From Amanita rubescens (taxonomy: Eukaryota > Basidiomycota > Agaricomycetes > Agaricales > Amanitaceae): 34,502 bases of DNA. Below, one piece after another: positions 21,101 through 31,249 of this stretch. The DNA is taken from NCBI GenBank assembly GCA_015039365.1, contig WION01000547.1, positions 1 to 34,502 on the forward strand, read 5' to 3'. Below the pieces are notes generated by a model, which was given only the letters and a program-made list of their open reading frames with translations, had not been told where the DNA came from and did not search any database. Numbering within the stretch: position 1 is the first letter of the stretch; every line of letters begins with the position of its first letter. The translations under genes and the position numbers were made by a program.

Positions 21101-21445
21101 GTGTACCCCTGCAGTTCCCTAGTGTCCTGTCGTCCACCAGGGTACATCGGGGGTGTACCCCTGCTAGTCCTGGTCTCCACCAGGGTAAGTGTCCTGTCTA
21201 GTCCACACAGGGTACATCGGGGGTGTACCCCTGCAGTTCCTAGTGTCCTGTCGTCCACCAGGGTACATCGGGGGTGTACCCCTGCAGTTCCCTAGTGTCC
21301 TGTCGTCCACCAGGGTACATCGGGGTGTACCCCTGCAGTTCCCTAGTGTCCTGTCGTCCACCAGGGTACATCGGGGGTGTACCCCTGCAGTTCCCTAGTG
21401 CCACTGTCCTGTCGTCCACCAGGTACATCGGGGGTGTACCCCTGC
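15200..21445 (+). repeat. Left 52-bp minisatellite array, about 120 copies
   Basis: The phrase GTGTACCCCTGCAGTTCCC starts at 15203, 15255, 15307 and so on, a strict 52-bp period. Each unit contains a PstI palindrome CTGCAG and an inverted pair GGGTACA / TGTACCC separated by 7 bases. Units are near-identical at 15203-16000 and 19500-20400. They carry many one-base indels at about 16500-19000 and 20750-21430, plus a larger disruption at 20938-20962. Because 52 is not a multiple of three and one frame has TAG in each unit, all reading frames end after about 75 codons, so the array is not coding. Confidence 0.95.
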
Positions 21446-22345
21446 TGCACCACTGCTTGTCACCACCACTGCTGCACCACTACCTGCAACATACAGTGTC
21501 ACCACCACTGCTGCACCACTGCTTGTCACCACCACTGCTGCACCACTGCTTGTCACCACTGCTGCTGCACCACTACCTGCAACATACAGTATCACTACCA
21601 TAACTGCATGATTTACTGCCACAGCCACTGGCACTGCCCACCATCCCTTGGGCTATTATCACCTACTACTAGTCCCAGCCTTACTACCACCCACTGCTCT
21701 GATTGTGCCAACAGGCTACTAATCACTCCTGGTAGTACCACCACCACTGCCTACCATCACCACCTACTACTACCACCTGCTGCCAGCACTCTAATCATCA
21801 CCACCTGATACTACCTACTGCCAATACTCAGAAGTTTACAAACACAGTATGGTACACCCAATGTACCCTGGTGGACCCCAGGACACACACTGCCACCACC
21901 ACTGCCACCACCCACTGCTGCCAGTGGTTGGGCATCTGCATTTTGTCCAATATGGACCATCATAGCCTTGGGCTTGCTGTGCATGCTTGTGGCCTTGACT
22001 CCACACCAGGGGGCATAAATATTATTGTGGCTACCTACCACCTTCCTAGAATATAAAGAGAAAAAAAAAGAATACATACCAACATGACAAAGGGTGAATA
22101 GTAGAAGCAAATAGTAGAAGCAAATTGAACACTAGTTGCAGATCTTGTACCAGGCAGAGCAGCTGACAGGAGCACAAAAATGAAATATTCAAGATTTCAA
22201 TTTTGTAATTTTTTGCCAAGATAACAAAACTGCAATAGCAAGGTCACATATTGAAATATATAGTCTAGTCATTTTGATACTGACAGGCACTGTTGCACTA
22301 ATTGTCTGATGTTGACCATCATGATATGACAGGCACTATTGCACC
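21446..22345. other. Spacer (loop) of the fold-back element
   Basis: The left part (21446-21600) is a tandem repeat of CACCACTGCTGCACCACT-like phrases, including two copies of a block ending CTACCTGCAACATACAGT. Next comes CAC/ACC-rich sequence to about 21930, then AT-rich DNA with an A-rich tract at 22058-22070. A diverged solitary array unit lies at 21851-21887. The phrase TGACAGGCACT(A/G)TTGCAC occurs at 22281 and 22327. The 99-codon minus frame at 21811-22110 shows no recognisable domain. No transposase is present. Confidence 0.7.
21851..21887 (-). repeat. Diverged solitary copy of the 52-bp unit
   Basis: GGTACACCCAATGTACCC followed by TGGTGGACCCCAGGACAC aligns with the array unit in the right-arm orientation, with a few changes (loss of part of the C run, GAC to CCC). 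It stands alone about 400 bp from the left array and 460 bp from the right one, in sequence not otherwise related to the arrays. Confidence 0.65.
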
Positions 22346-25300
22346 CCCGAGTACCCTGGTGGACGACAGGACACTAGGGAACTGCAGGGGTACACCCCCG
22401 ATGTACCCTGGTGGACGACAGGACACTAGGGAACTGCAGGGGTACACCCCCCGATGTACCCTGGTGGACGACAGGACACTAGGGAACTGCAGGGGTACAC
22501 CCCCGATGTACCTGGTGGACGACAAGGACACTAGGGAACTGCAGGGGTACACCCCGATGTACACTGGGGACGACAGGACACTAGGGAACTGCAGGGGTAC
22601 ACCCCGATGTACCCTGGTGGACGACAGGACACTAGGGAACTGCAGGGGTACAACCCCCGATGTACCCTGGTGGACGGACAGGACACTAGGGAACTGCAGG
22701 GGTACACCCCCGATGTACCCTGGTGGACGACAGGACACTAGGGAACTGCAGGGGTACACCCCCGATGTACCCTGGTGGACGACAGGACACTAGGGAACTG
22801 CAGGGGTACACCCCCGATGTACCCTGGTGGACGACAGGACACTAGGGAACTGCAGGGGTACACCCCCGATGTACCCTGGTGGACGACAGGACACTAGGGA
22901 ACTGCAGGGGTACACCCACGATGTACCCTGGTGGACGACAGGGACACTAGGGAACTGCAGGGGTACACCCCCGATGTACCCTGGTGGACGACAGGACACT
23001 AGGGAACTGCAGGGGTACACCCCCGATGTACCCTGGTGGACGACAGGACACTAGGGAACTGCAGGGGTACACCCCCGATGTACCCTGGTGGACGACAGGA
23101 CACTAGGGAACTGCAGGGGTACAACCCCCGATGTACCCTGGTGGACGACAGGACACTAGGGAACTGCAGGGGTACACCCCTGGTGGCCGACAGGACACTA
23201 GGAACTGCAGGGGTACACCCCCGATGTACCCTAGGTGGACGACAGGACACTAGGGAACTGCAGGGTACACCCCCGATGTACCCTGGTGGACGACAGGACA
23301 CTAGGGAACTGCAGGGGTACACCCCCGATGTACCCTGGTGGACGACAGGACACTAGGGAACTGCAGGGGTACACCCCCGATGTACCCTGGTGGACGACAG
23401 GACACTAGGGAACTGCAGGGGTACACCCCCGATGTACCCTGGTGACGACAGGACACTAGGGAACTGCAGGGGTACACCCCCGATGTACCCTGGTGGACGA
23501 CAGGACACTAGGGAACTGCAGGGGTACACCCCCGATGTACCCTGGGTGACGACAGGACACTAGGGAACTGCAGGGGTACACCCCCGATGTACCCTGGTGG
23601 ACGACAGGACACTAGGGAACTGCAGGGGTACACCCCCGATGTACCCTGGGGACGACAGGACACTAGGGAACTGCAGGGGTACACCCCCGATGTACCCTGG
23701 TGGACGACAGGACACTAGGGAACTGCAGGGGTACACCCCCGATGTACCCTGGTGGACGGACAGGACACTAGGGAACTGCAGGGGTACACCCCCGATGTAC
23801 CCTGGTGGACGACAGGACACTAGGGAACTGCAGGGGTACACCCCCGATGTACCCTGGTGGACGACAGGACACTAGGGAACTGCAGGGGTACACCCCCGAT
23901 GTACCCTGGTGGACGACAGGACACTAGGGAACTGCAGGGGTACACCCCCGATGTACCCTGGTGGACGACAGGACACTAGGGAACTGCAGGGGTACACCCC
24001 CGATGTACCCTGGTGGACGACAGGACACTAGGGAACTGCAGGGGTACACCCCCGATGTACCCTGGTGGACGACAGGACACTAGGGAACTGCAGGGGTTAC
24101 ACCCCGATGTACCCTGGTGGACGACAGGACACTAGGGAACTGCAGGGGGTACACCCCGATGTACCCTGGTGGACGACAGGACACTAGGGAACTGCAGGGG
24201 TACACCCCCGATGTACCCTGGTGGACGACAGGACACTAGGGAACTGCAGGGGTACACCCCCGATGTACCCTGGTGGACGACAGGACACTAGGGAACTGCA
24301 GGGGTACACCCCCGATGTACCCTGGTGGACGACAGGACACTAGGGAACTGCAGGGGTACACCCCCGATGTACCCTGGTGGACGACAGGACACTAGGGAAC
24401 TGCAGGGGTACACCCCCGATGTACCCTGGTGGACGACAGGACACTAGGGAACTGCAGGGGTACACCCCCGATGTACCCTGGTGGACGACAGGACACTAGG
24501 GAACTGCAGGGGTACACCCCCGATGTACCCTGGTGGACGACAGGACACTAGGGAACTGCAGGGGTACACCCACGATGTACCCTGGTGGACGACAGGACAC
24601 TAGGGAACTGCAGGGGTACACCCCCGATGTACCCTGGTGGACGACAGGACACTAGGGAACTGCAGGGGTACACCCCCGATGTACCCTGGTGGACGACAGG
24701 ACACTAGGGAACTGCAGGGGTACACCCCCGATGTACCCTGGTGGACGACAGGACACTAGGAACTGCAGGGGTACACCCCCGATGTACCCTGGTGGACGAC
24801 AGGACACTAGGGAACTGCAGGGGTACACCCCCGATGTACCCTGGTGGACGACAGGACACTAGGGAACTGCAGGGGTACACCCCCGATGTACCCTGGTGGA
24901 CGACAGGACACTAGGGAACTGCAGGGGTACACCCCCGATGTACCCTGGTGGACGACAGGACACTAGGGAACTGCAGGGTACACCCCGATGTACCCTGGTG
25001 GACGACAGGACACTAGGGAACTGCAGGGGTACACCCCCGATGTACCCTGGTGGACGACAGGACACTAGGGAACTGCAGGGGTACACCCCCGATGTACCCT
25101 GGTGGACGACAGGACACTAGGGAACTGCAGGGGTACACCCCCGATGTACCCTGGTGGACGACAGGACACTAGGGAACTGCAGGGGTACACCCCCGATGTA
25201 CCCTGGTGGACGACAGGACACTAGGGAACTGCAGGGGTACACCCCCGATGTACCCTGGTGGACGACAGGACACTAGGGAACTGCAGGGGTACACCCCCGA

Positions 25301-26076
25301 TGTACCCTGGTGGACGACAGGACACTAGGGAACTGCAGGGGTACACCCCCGATGTACCCTGGTGGACGACAGGACACTAGGGAACTGCAGGGGTACACCC
25401 CCGATGTACCCTGGTGGACGACAGGACACTAGGGAACTGCAGGGGTACACCCCCGATGTACCCTGGTGGACGACAGGACACTAGGGAACTGCAGGGGTAC
25501 ACCCCCGATGTACCCTGGTGGACGACAGGACACTAGGGAACTGCAGGGGTACACCCCCGATGTACCCTGGTGGACGACAGGACACTAGGGAACTGCAGGG
25601 GTACACCCCCGATGTACCCTGGTGGACGACAGGACACTAGGGAACTGCAGGGGTACACCCCCGATGTACCCTGGTGGACGACAGGACACTAGGGAACTGC
25701 AGGGTACACCCCCGATGTACCCTGGTGGACGACAGGACACTAGGGAACTGCAGGGGTACACCCCGATGTACCCTGGTGGACGACAGGACACTAGGGAAAC
25801 TGCAGGGGTACACCCCCGATGTACCCTGGTGGACGACAGGACACTAGGGAACTGCAGGGGTACACCCCCGATGTACCCTGGTGGACGACAGGACACTAGG
25901 GAACTGCAGGGGTACACCCCCGATGTACCCTGGTGGACGACAGGACACTAGGGAACTGCAGGGGTACACCCCGATGTACCCTGGTGGACGACAGGACACT
26001 AGGGAACTGCAGGGGTACACCCCCGATGTACCCTGGTGGACGACAGGACACTAGGGAACTGCAGGGGTACACCCCC
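22346..26076 (-). repeat. Right 52-bp minisatellite array, about 72 copies, inverted
   Basis: Same 52-bp unit as the left array but reverse-complemented (GGGGTACACCCCCGATGTAC and so on). The spacer-proximal part (about 22350-23560) has many indels and a truncated unit near 23177. From 23860 outward to 26076 units are mostly identical, with scattered changes. It ends at CCCCAATGAGTAGACAATG, the mirror of the left array start. It is about 2.5 kb shorter than the left array. Confidence 0.95.
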
Positions 26077-26662
26077 AATGAGTAGACAATGATAGCCCTT
26101 TTGAGTCAGTAGTGGTGGCAAGGGGGTGGCAGTTGTAGTGGACCATTGTGGTCATAGTTGCTGCACAAGTTCTGGTAGAGACAGTAATGGTACCAGTAAT
26201 TACTAGTGTATCGGTCAAAAATAGTAGTAACCATACAGTAGCTCAATGTGGTACCTGTACTACTAGCCTCAAACTGACTTGCACTGTTCAGATAGACTAA
26301 TTAGTAGTAATTACTACTTGTGCTACTCCATGGGAATAGAACCAAATCCAAACACAGTGATGGAGATGATGAGGGCAACAAAAGGTTGTACCTGTTAGTA
26401 CTCAGTGAGTGGCTGTGGTGGTAGCACCAATGGTGACTCTATAGTGGTAGACAGTGGGGAGTAGGTAGTACTTTAGTGGTGGGAGCACCCAGCAATCATT
26501 GTTGTGTAGGCAGGTGCATGTTAAGTGCATTAAAACAGCACTTGTGGTGATGGTAGACAAGCAGTATTCACACCACTATTGCTTGACAGATCACAAAAAG
26601 GTGGTGGTTGTTGGTTGTTGCTATAGTATTACAACAGATGTTATCATTATAATCAAACTCCG
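26077..26662 (-). repeat. Right unique terminal inverted repeat
   Basis: Reverse complement of 14599-15199 with a handful of substitutions and small indels. The outer end is CAAACTCCG at 26654-26662. The same nine bases recur at 26673-26681, so the terminal motif TCGGAGTTTGA is duplicated 19 bp further out on this side only. Confidence 0.85.
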
Positions 26663-26714
26663 ACTAAAAATTCAAACTCCGAATGGGACCGTCACTCGGA
26701 CGGTCACTTTCCCC
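26663..26714. other. Short CpG-rich remnant between element and TPR array
   Basis: It contains the second CAAACTCCG and a 7-bp hairpin with arms GACCGTC (26687-26693) and GACGGTC (26699-26705) around ACTCG. CpG is frequent here although the DNA on both sides is CpG-poor. In style it matches the hairpin-dense DNA left of the element rather than the TPR sequence that starts abruptly at 26715. Confidence 0.5.
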
Positions 26715-28444
26715 TGAGAAGCTGGAGGTACAAGTCATGGAGGCAAGGAAAGAAAAGCTTGGATCATACCACCCAGACACTCTGACAAGCATGGCTAATC
26801 TAGCATCCACATACCGGAACCAGGGAGGTGGGAGGAGGCAGAGAAGCTGGAGGTACCAGTTATGGATGCAAGTAAAGAAAAGCTTGGATCACACCACCCA
26901 GACACTCTGACAAGCATGGCTAATCTAGCATCCACATACTGGAACCAGGGCAGGTGGGATGAAGCAGAGAAGCTGGAGGTACAAGTCATGGAGGCAATGA
27001 AAGAAAAGCTTGGATCACACCACCCAGACACTCTGACAAGCATGGCTAATCTAGCATCCACATACCGGAACCAGGGCAGGTGGGATGAAGCAGAGAAGCT
27101 GGAGGTACAAGTCATGGAGGCAAGCAAGAAAAGCTTGGATCACACCATCCAGACACTCTGAGAAGCATGGCAAATCTAGCATCCACATACTGGAACCAGG
27201 GGAGGTGGGATGAAGCAGAGAAGTTGCAGGTACAAGTCATGGAGGCAAGGAAAGAAAGGCTTGGATCACACCACCCAGACACTCTGACAAGCATGGCCAG
27301 TCTATCATCCACATACTGGAACCAGGGAGGTGGGATGAAGCAGAGATGCTGGAGCTACAAGTCATGGAGGCAAGGAAAGACAAGCTGGGATTACACCACC
27401 CAGAGACTCTGACGAGCATTGGTAATCTAGCATTGACATATTGGACACAAGGAAGGTGGGATGAAGCAGAGAAGCTGCAGGTACAAGTCATGGATGCAAT
27501 GAAAGAAAAGCTTGGATCACACCACCCAGACACTCTGAGAAGCATGGCTAATCTAGCATCCACATACAAGAACCAGGGGAGGTTGAATGAAGCAGAGAAG
27601 CTGAAAGTACAAGTCATGGAGGCAAGCAAAGAAAAACTTGGATCACACCACCCAGACACTCTGAGAAGCATGGCAAATATAGCATCCACATACCAGAACC
27701 AGGGGAGGTGGGATGAAGCAGAGAAGCTGGAGCTACAAGTCATGGAGGCAAGGAAAGACAAGCTTGGATTGCACCACCCAGACACTCTGACAAGCATTGG
27801 TAATCTAGCATTGACATATTGGACACAAGGAAGGTGGGATGAAGCAGAGAAGCTGCAGGTACAGGTCATGGATGCAAGGAAAGAAAAGCTTGGATTGCAC
27901 CACCCAGAGACTCTGAGAAGCATGGCTGATCTATCATCCACATATTGGAACCAGGGCAGGTGGGGTGAAGCAGAGAAGCTGCAGGTACAAGTCATGGAGC
28001 AAGGAAAGAAAAGCTTGGATCACCCACCCAGACACTTTGACAAGCATTGGTAATCTAGCATTGACATATTGGACACAAGGGAGGTGGGATGAAGCTGAGA
28101 AGTTGCAGGTACAAGTCATGGATGCAAGGAAAGAAAAACTTGGATCAGGCCACCCAGACACTCTTTCCAGCATGGCTGATCTATCATCTACATATTGGAA
28201 CCAGCGCAGGTGGGATGAAGCAGAGAAGCTGCAGGTACAAGTCATGGATGCAAGGAAAGAACTGCTTGGATCACACCACCCAGCCACTCTGACAAGCATG
28301 GCTAACCTAGCAGTTACATACTGGGACCAGGGGCAGTTGAATGAGGCTGAAACTTTACTTTCACAGGCTGTTAGTCAATGGAGGAAATCATGGGATCCCA
28401 ACACCCAACTACATCTCACTTTAGGAGTCATCTCCAGTTGTTGA
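26715..28444 (+). pseudogene. TPR array (kinesin-light-chain type), N-terminally truncated
   Basis: About 13-14 units of 126 bp (42 residues) with consensus EKLEVQVMEARKEKLGSHHP then DTLTSMANLASTYWNQGRWD. These are TPR_10/TPR_12-type repeats, each forming an antiparallel helix pair; tandem copies make a superhelical ligand or partner-binding surface. In basidiomycetes such arrays usually follow an NB-ARC or NACHT NTPase, and none is present here: sequence similarity begins mid-unit at 26715. Single-base deletions near 26826, 27122, 27327, 27999 and 28023 shift frame; the longest intact stretches are 27346-28053 and 27965-28444. The last unit degenerates to QLNEAETLLSQAVSQWRKSW before a TGA, the normal kind of C-terminus. 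The frameshifts may be real or sequencing errors. It converges with the minus-strand TPR gene at 31250. Confidence 0.8.
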
Positions 28445-29705
28445 GAGGATAAAGATAGCAGTAGTGATACTCATTATCTTTTGTCATCATCTGGTAGTAG
28501 TAAGTAACAAATATTAACTAATTTTGGGACTCAGACATCTGTGCACATCAGGTGGGACAACAATTCATTGATACTTGGCTTGCTAAGGTCATATTTACTG
28601 ACCATCTCTACAACAGTGTGTTCCAGAGAGGTTGTAAAATTTTTTGATCATGATGCTGTGTATGGTCTCATACTACATGCTAAAGCAATGCTCATGACAG
28701 TCTTCCAATCCTAGGCTGTAAAATGATACCCAGCCTGACCTCTGAATAAGGTGTCACCTAACTAAGTCATGAGGTGCAAATCAGAATATGGGATGATTGC
28801 ACATGCATATGTTGAGTGCAAGGGTGCTGTCTCATTCTATGTCTAATGTAGTGTATATGTGAAGAGGCAGTGAGAATGAATGAGAAAGATCTAGGTTGAA
28901 TGTAGAATAATGAAGGGACAGAAATGGAAACTATCTGGTGGAAGTAATGAAGCACAAGGAGATCAGGTAAGTTGGAGCAAGTTGTAAGGAGTGTTTAGTT
29001 CTGTCATTCTGATGAACAGAGATTGTAGGAAAGGAGACTGATGAAACCATAGCATTCAGGTATCTTGGAGTATGTCTGCACATCAGCAAACATGGCAAAA
29101 ACCTGATTGTCTGATCAGTCTATTAGAGTCTTAATGCAATTTGTCTGAATGTCTGACTATCTGACAGGCACTATTGCACTAAATATCTGATTGTCTGACC
29201 ATCTGGGCCAGATATTGATTTCAATTGATTTCAGTCATAAGTCATCATCAGACAATGGTTTTTACAATTACAAATGTGCTCAAGATTAACATTGCAATTG
29301 TTGTTTAGTTTACACAAGTTGATAAGATGCCATAAGTTGATAAGTTTACAATTACTACCTAAGCTTGATGGCAGATAAGTTGATAAGTCCACAAGTTTTT
29401 TTGCAGGGTTGCTGATGCAGGAGCTAGGGGGACTAGGGGGACTTCAGCAGTTGATTGCTTGAATTGCTCTGAAGGGGAATAGCTAACATGCTTTTGTATG
29501 TGAGTTCCTCACCTACTGGGGGGAGCTCACCAAATCCTACTGACTATTGCATTCTGTCCTGAAACTTGGATCATTTATGTTAGCCCTCTCAGGCTGGCCT
29601 CATTCCTTGGCCAGAAGTTAGGTTGCACTGTTGCACACAAACAACCAAGTTATAAAATTATAACCCATTAATAACAATAAATCATCAATACTCTATTATT
29701 ATACT
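28445..29705. other. Gene-free AT-rich DNA
   Basis: No frame resembles a protein. CpG is essentially absent (none in 29041-29340). The phrase TGACAGGCACTATTGCACT at 29162 repeats the one in the fold-back spacer, and TGTCTGA/ATCTGA phrases recur around 29110-29205. Confidence 0.5.
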
Positions 29706-30023
29706 CTATAAAAGATAACTTTGCATCCTTGAGATACACATTTGGTGCCTAGCAAAATAACTGTCCCTATAGTGCAACAGGTTGTCCACCCCATTGTTAT
29801 TCTAGAAAAACCTGCTTGGCATGTTGTCAGGGAAACACCATGATATACCCCAGACTTTCCCTGCATGTTTTGCAGTAATGTTGGCTCTGCCATATGGAAA
29901 CAGTGTTGGAAAAGCATAGATTACTATTCCATGACCAACTGAATGTTCATTAATGGTGGTGTTCCTCAACTCAGGCAATGTACATAGGCTACCTCTTGCA
30001 CTGATAGAGCCCTGCCACAGCAT
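29706..30023 (-). pseudogene. Helitron-like replicase/helicase N-terminal relic
   Basis: One minus frame reads LPELRNTTINEHSVGHGIVI then YAFPTLFPYGRANITAKHAG, and after an in-frame TAG at about 29807 continues VDNLLHYRDSYFARHQMC to a second TAG. The phrase AFPTLFPYG, followed after a few dozen residues by L-RYxDxRFAxHPRF, is characteristic of the Helitron-like N-terminal domain in fungal rolling-circle transposons, where it precedes the Rep/HUH nuclease and PIF1-type helicase. Those downstream domains are not visible, and two stops interrupt the fragment. The upstream frame at 29966-30268 may be a further piece, but I do not recognise it. Confidence 0.5.
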
Positions 30024-31249
30024 GGTTGTGGAACAGTAAGGAGGATCCAGGTGTGACTCCAGTGTTTTTCTTCTCCTTTCTCTAGTGGCAAAGGTGGCAG
30101 GGTTCTGATGGGAGGAAGCTTAAGCCTCCTAGGTGTTTGCAACAATAGGTTACCATATGACAGTGTCACAACAAAATATACAGAGGCATAGTACCAGCTG
30201 TAGTGTGGGTGGACAACTGTACTTTCAATGCCTGTTTTGTGATCTGGTAATAAGTTATTCAGAAGCAAGGAGCACAGTCATAGAATTTGTGACATAGTCT
30301 ATGGTTGGGTAGGAGGGCTCTAGTTGGGTCCTAGATGTTTATCACATCACATTTGTGATGCTAGACCTTTATTGAACAGGAGGAAATGGGATTTTTATCA
30401 AAATCAATCAGAATTCACCTTGGCTCTGTACATTCAATTGTGTAATTCTTTGGCCTTGCACAGCTGTTGATATGTAGATGTATGTATCACCAGCCATTGT
30501 ATCTACACAGTGTCAGATTTGACAACAGTAATGTATGTAGAATGTGAAGTTGTCAGATGCCCATTAATAGTACTGCAATACAAAAGCCAACAGATAAATA
30601 TATGTACATATACATGTATTGAATGGATAGAAAGTTACCTTAGTGTATTGATTGAGATAGATGATTAGATTTTAGTGCATTGAAGTGATATGAATGTGTA
30701 GAAATAGTGTATGATGCAAAAGGGATGGTTGTCTGATCAGTTAAAGGTTGATACTGCAATGTACAGGTCAAAATTCCCAATATAGAGCAAAGTTTTCCAC
30801 AGTTAGATTGAGATAGAAGGTTATTTTAGTGTATTGAAGTGGCAAGAAGGTGTAGAAACAGTGTATATGCAGAGGGGAAGGTGTTAAGGTGATAAAATTG
30901 TATTTTCACAGTATTGAGATAATTTTCCCAGTATTAACAGGAATTTTCCCACTATTGACACGAAAATTCCCACACAAGCTCAAAGCATTTGGGGGACCAG
31001 CTATATGTATAAAGGGGTTGCAAGCTCCCCAAGGAATTGATGGCAGTTGTAAATTGCACATTTTGCCATTTTTTAAACATGTTGAATTTTGCAGATAGCA
31101 GAATTCAATTCTTTTATTTCTCAGCTCAAGGCTGCCTATACTATACTCTGAACAGATGTAAAACTATGTAAAAACAGGGGCATGACCTCCACATATTCTT
31201 GAGCTTTTTCCTGAAGTTGTGCTGAGGTGGTATTGTAAGTCCTAACTGG
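30024..31249. other. AT-rich gene-free DNA with degenerate repeats
   Basis: Two copies of an about 78-bp sequence lie at 30650-30728 and 30806-30883 (GATTGAGATAGA, then TTTTAGTG(C/T)ATTGAAGTG, then GTGTAGAAA(T/C)AGTGTAT). At 30900-30970 three degenerate copies of a 21-23 bp phrase (ATTTTCCCAGTATTAACAGG type) occur. The short plus frame at 30889-31098 runs over these and is not convincing. This is the 3' flank of the minus-strand TPR gene, whose stop is at 31250. Confidence 0.5.

Larger units (their letters stand above)
14595..26686. mobile_element. Fold-back (FB-like) element with minisatellite arms
   Basis: The structure is symmetrical about a spacer. Unique inverted ends of about 600 bp (14599-15199 and 26077-26662) are followed inward by a 52-bp tandem repeat in opposite orientation on the two sides, then a 900-bp spacer (21446-22345). 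The end-to-array junction is at the equivalent base on both sides. Foldback elements of Drosophila (FB) and similar elements have just this plan: long terminal inverted repeats built partly of tandem subrepeats around a loop. No transposase frame is visible, so it would be non-autonomous. The outer limits are set by loss of inverted similarity near CCAT at 14595 and ATGG at 26683-26686. No convincing target-site duplication is visible. An assembly fold-back artefact is unlikely to be the whole explanation, because the arms differ by substitutions and indels and have different flanks and array lengths. Confidence 0.7.

Noticed and set aside
15200..21445. CRISPR array
   Set aside because: The repeat is a continuous tandem of identical 52-bp units with no variable spacers, and the surrounding DNA is fungal.
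15200..26076. Dozens of 60-164-codon frames on both strands in the minisatellite arrays
   Set aside because: They are frame-rotating translations of one 52-bp unit. The unit has a stop in one frame, and longer frames arise only where indels skip it.
14595..26686. Simple assembly fold-back artefact (a read continuing onto its own complement)
   Set aside because: The two arms have different flanks, different array lengths and sequence differences in the caps, and the loop is 900 bp of its own sequence. Array length and exact copy number may still be misassembled.
26683..26717. ATG at 26683 as the true start of the plus-strand TPR gene
   Set aside because: The first 11 codons come from the hairpin remnant between the element and the TPR array. 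The TPR sequence starts mid-unit, so the ATG is fortuitous.
26795..28299. Minus-strand frames opposite the plus-strand TPR array
   Set aside because: Antisense of the TPR repeat, with the repeating phrase SGWCDPSFSF and no independent support.
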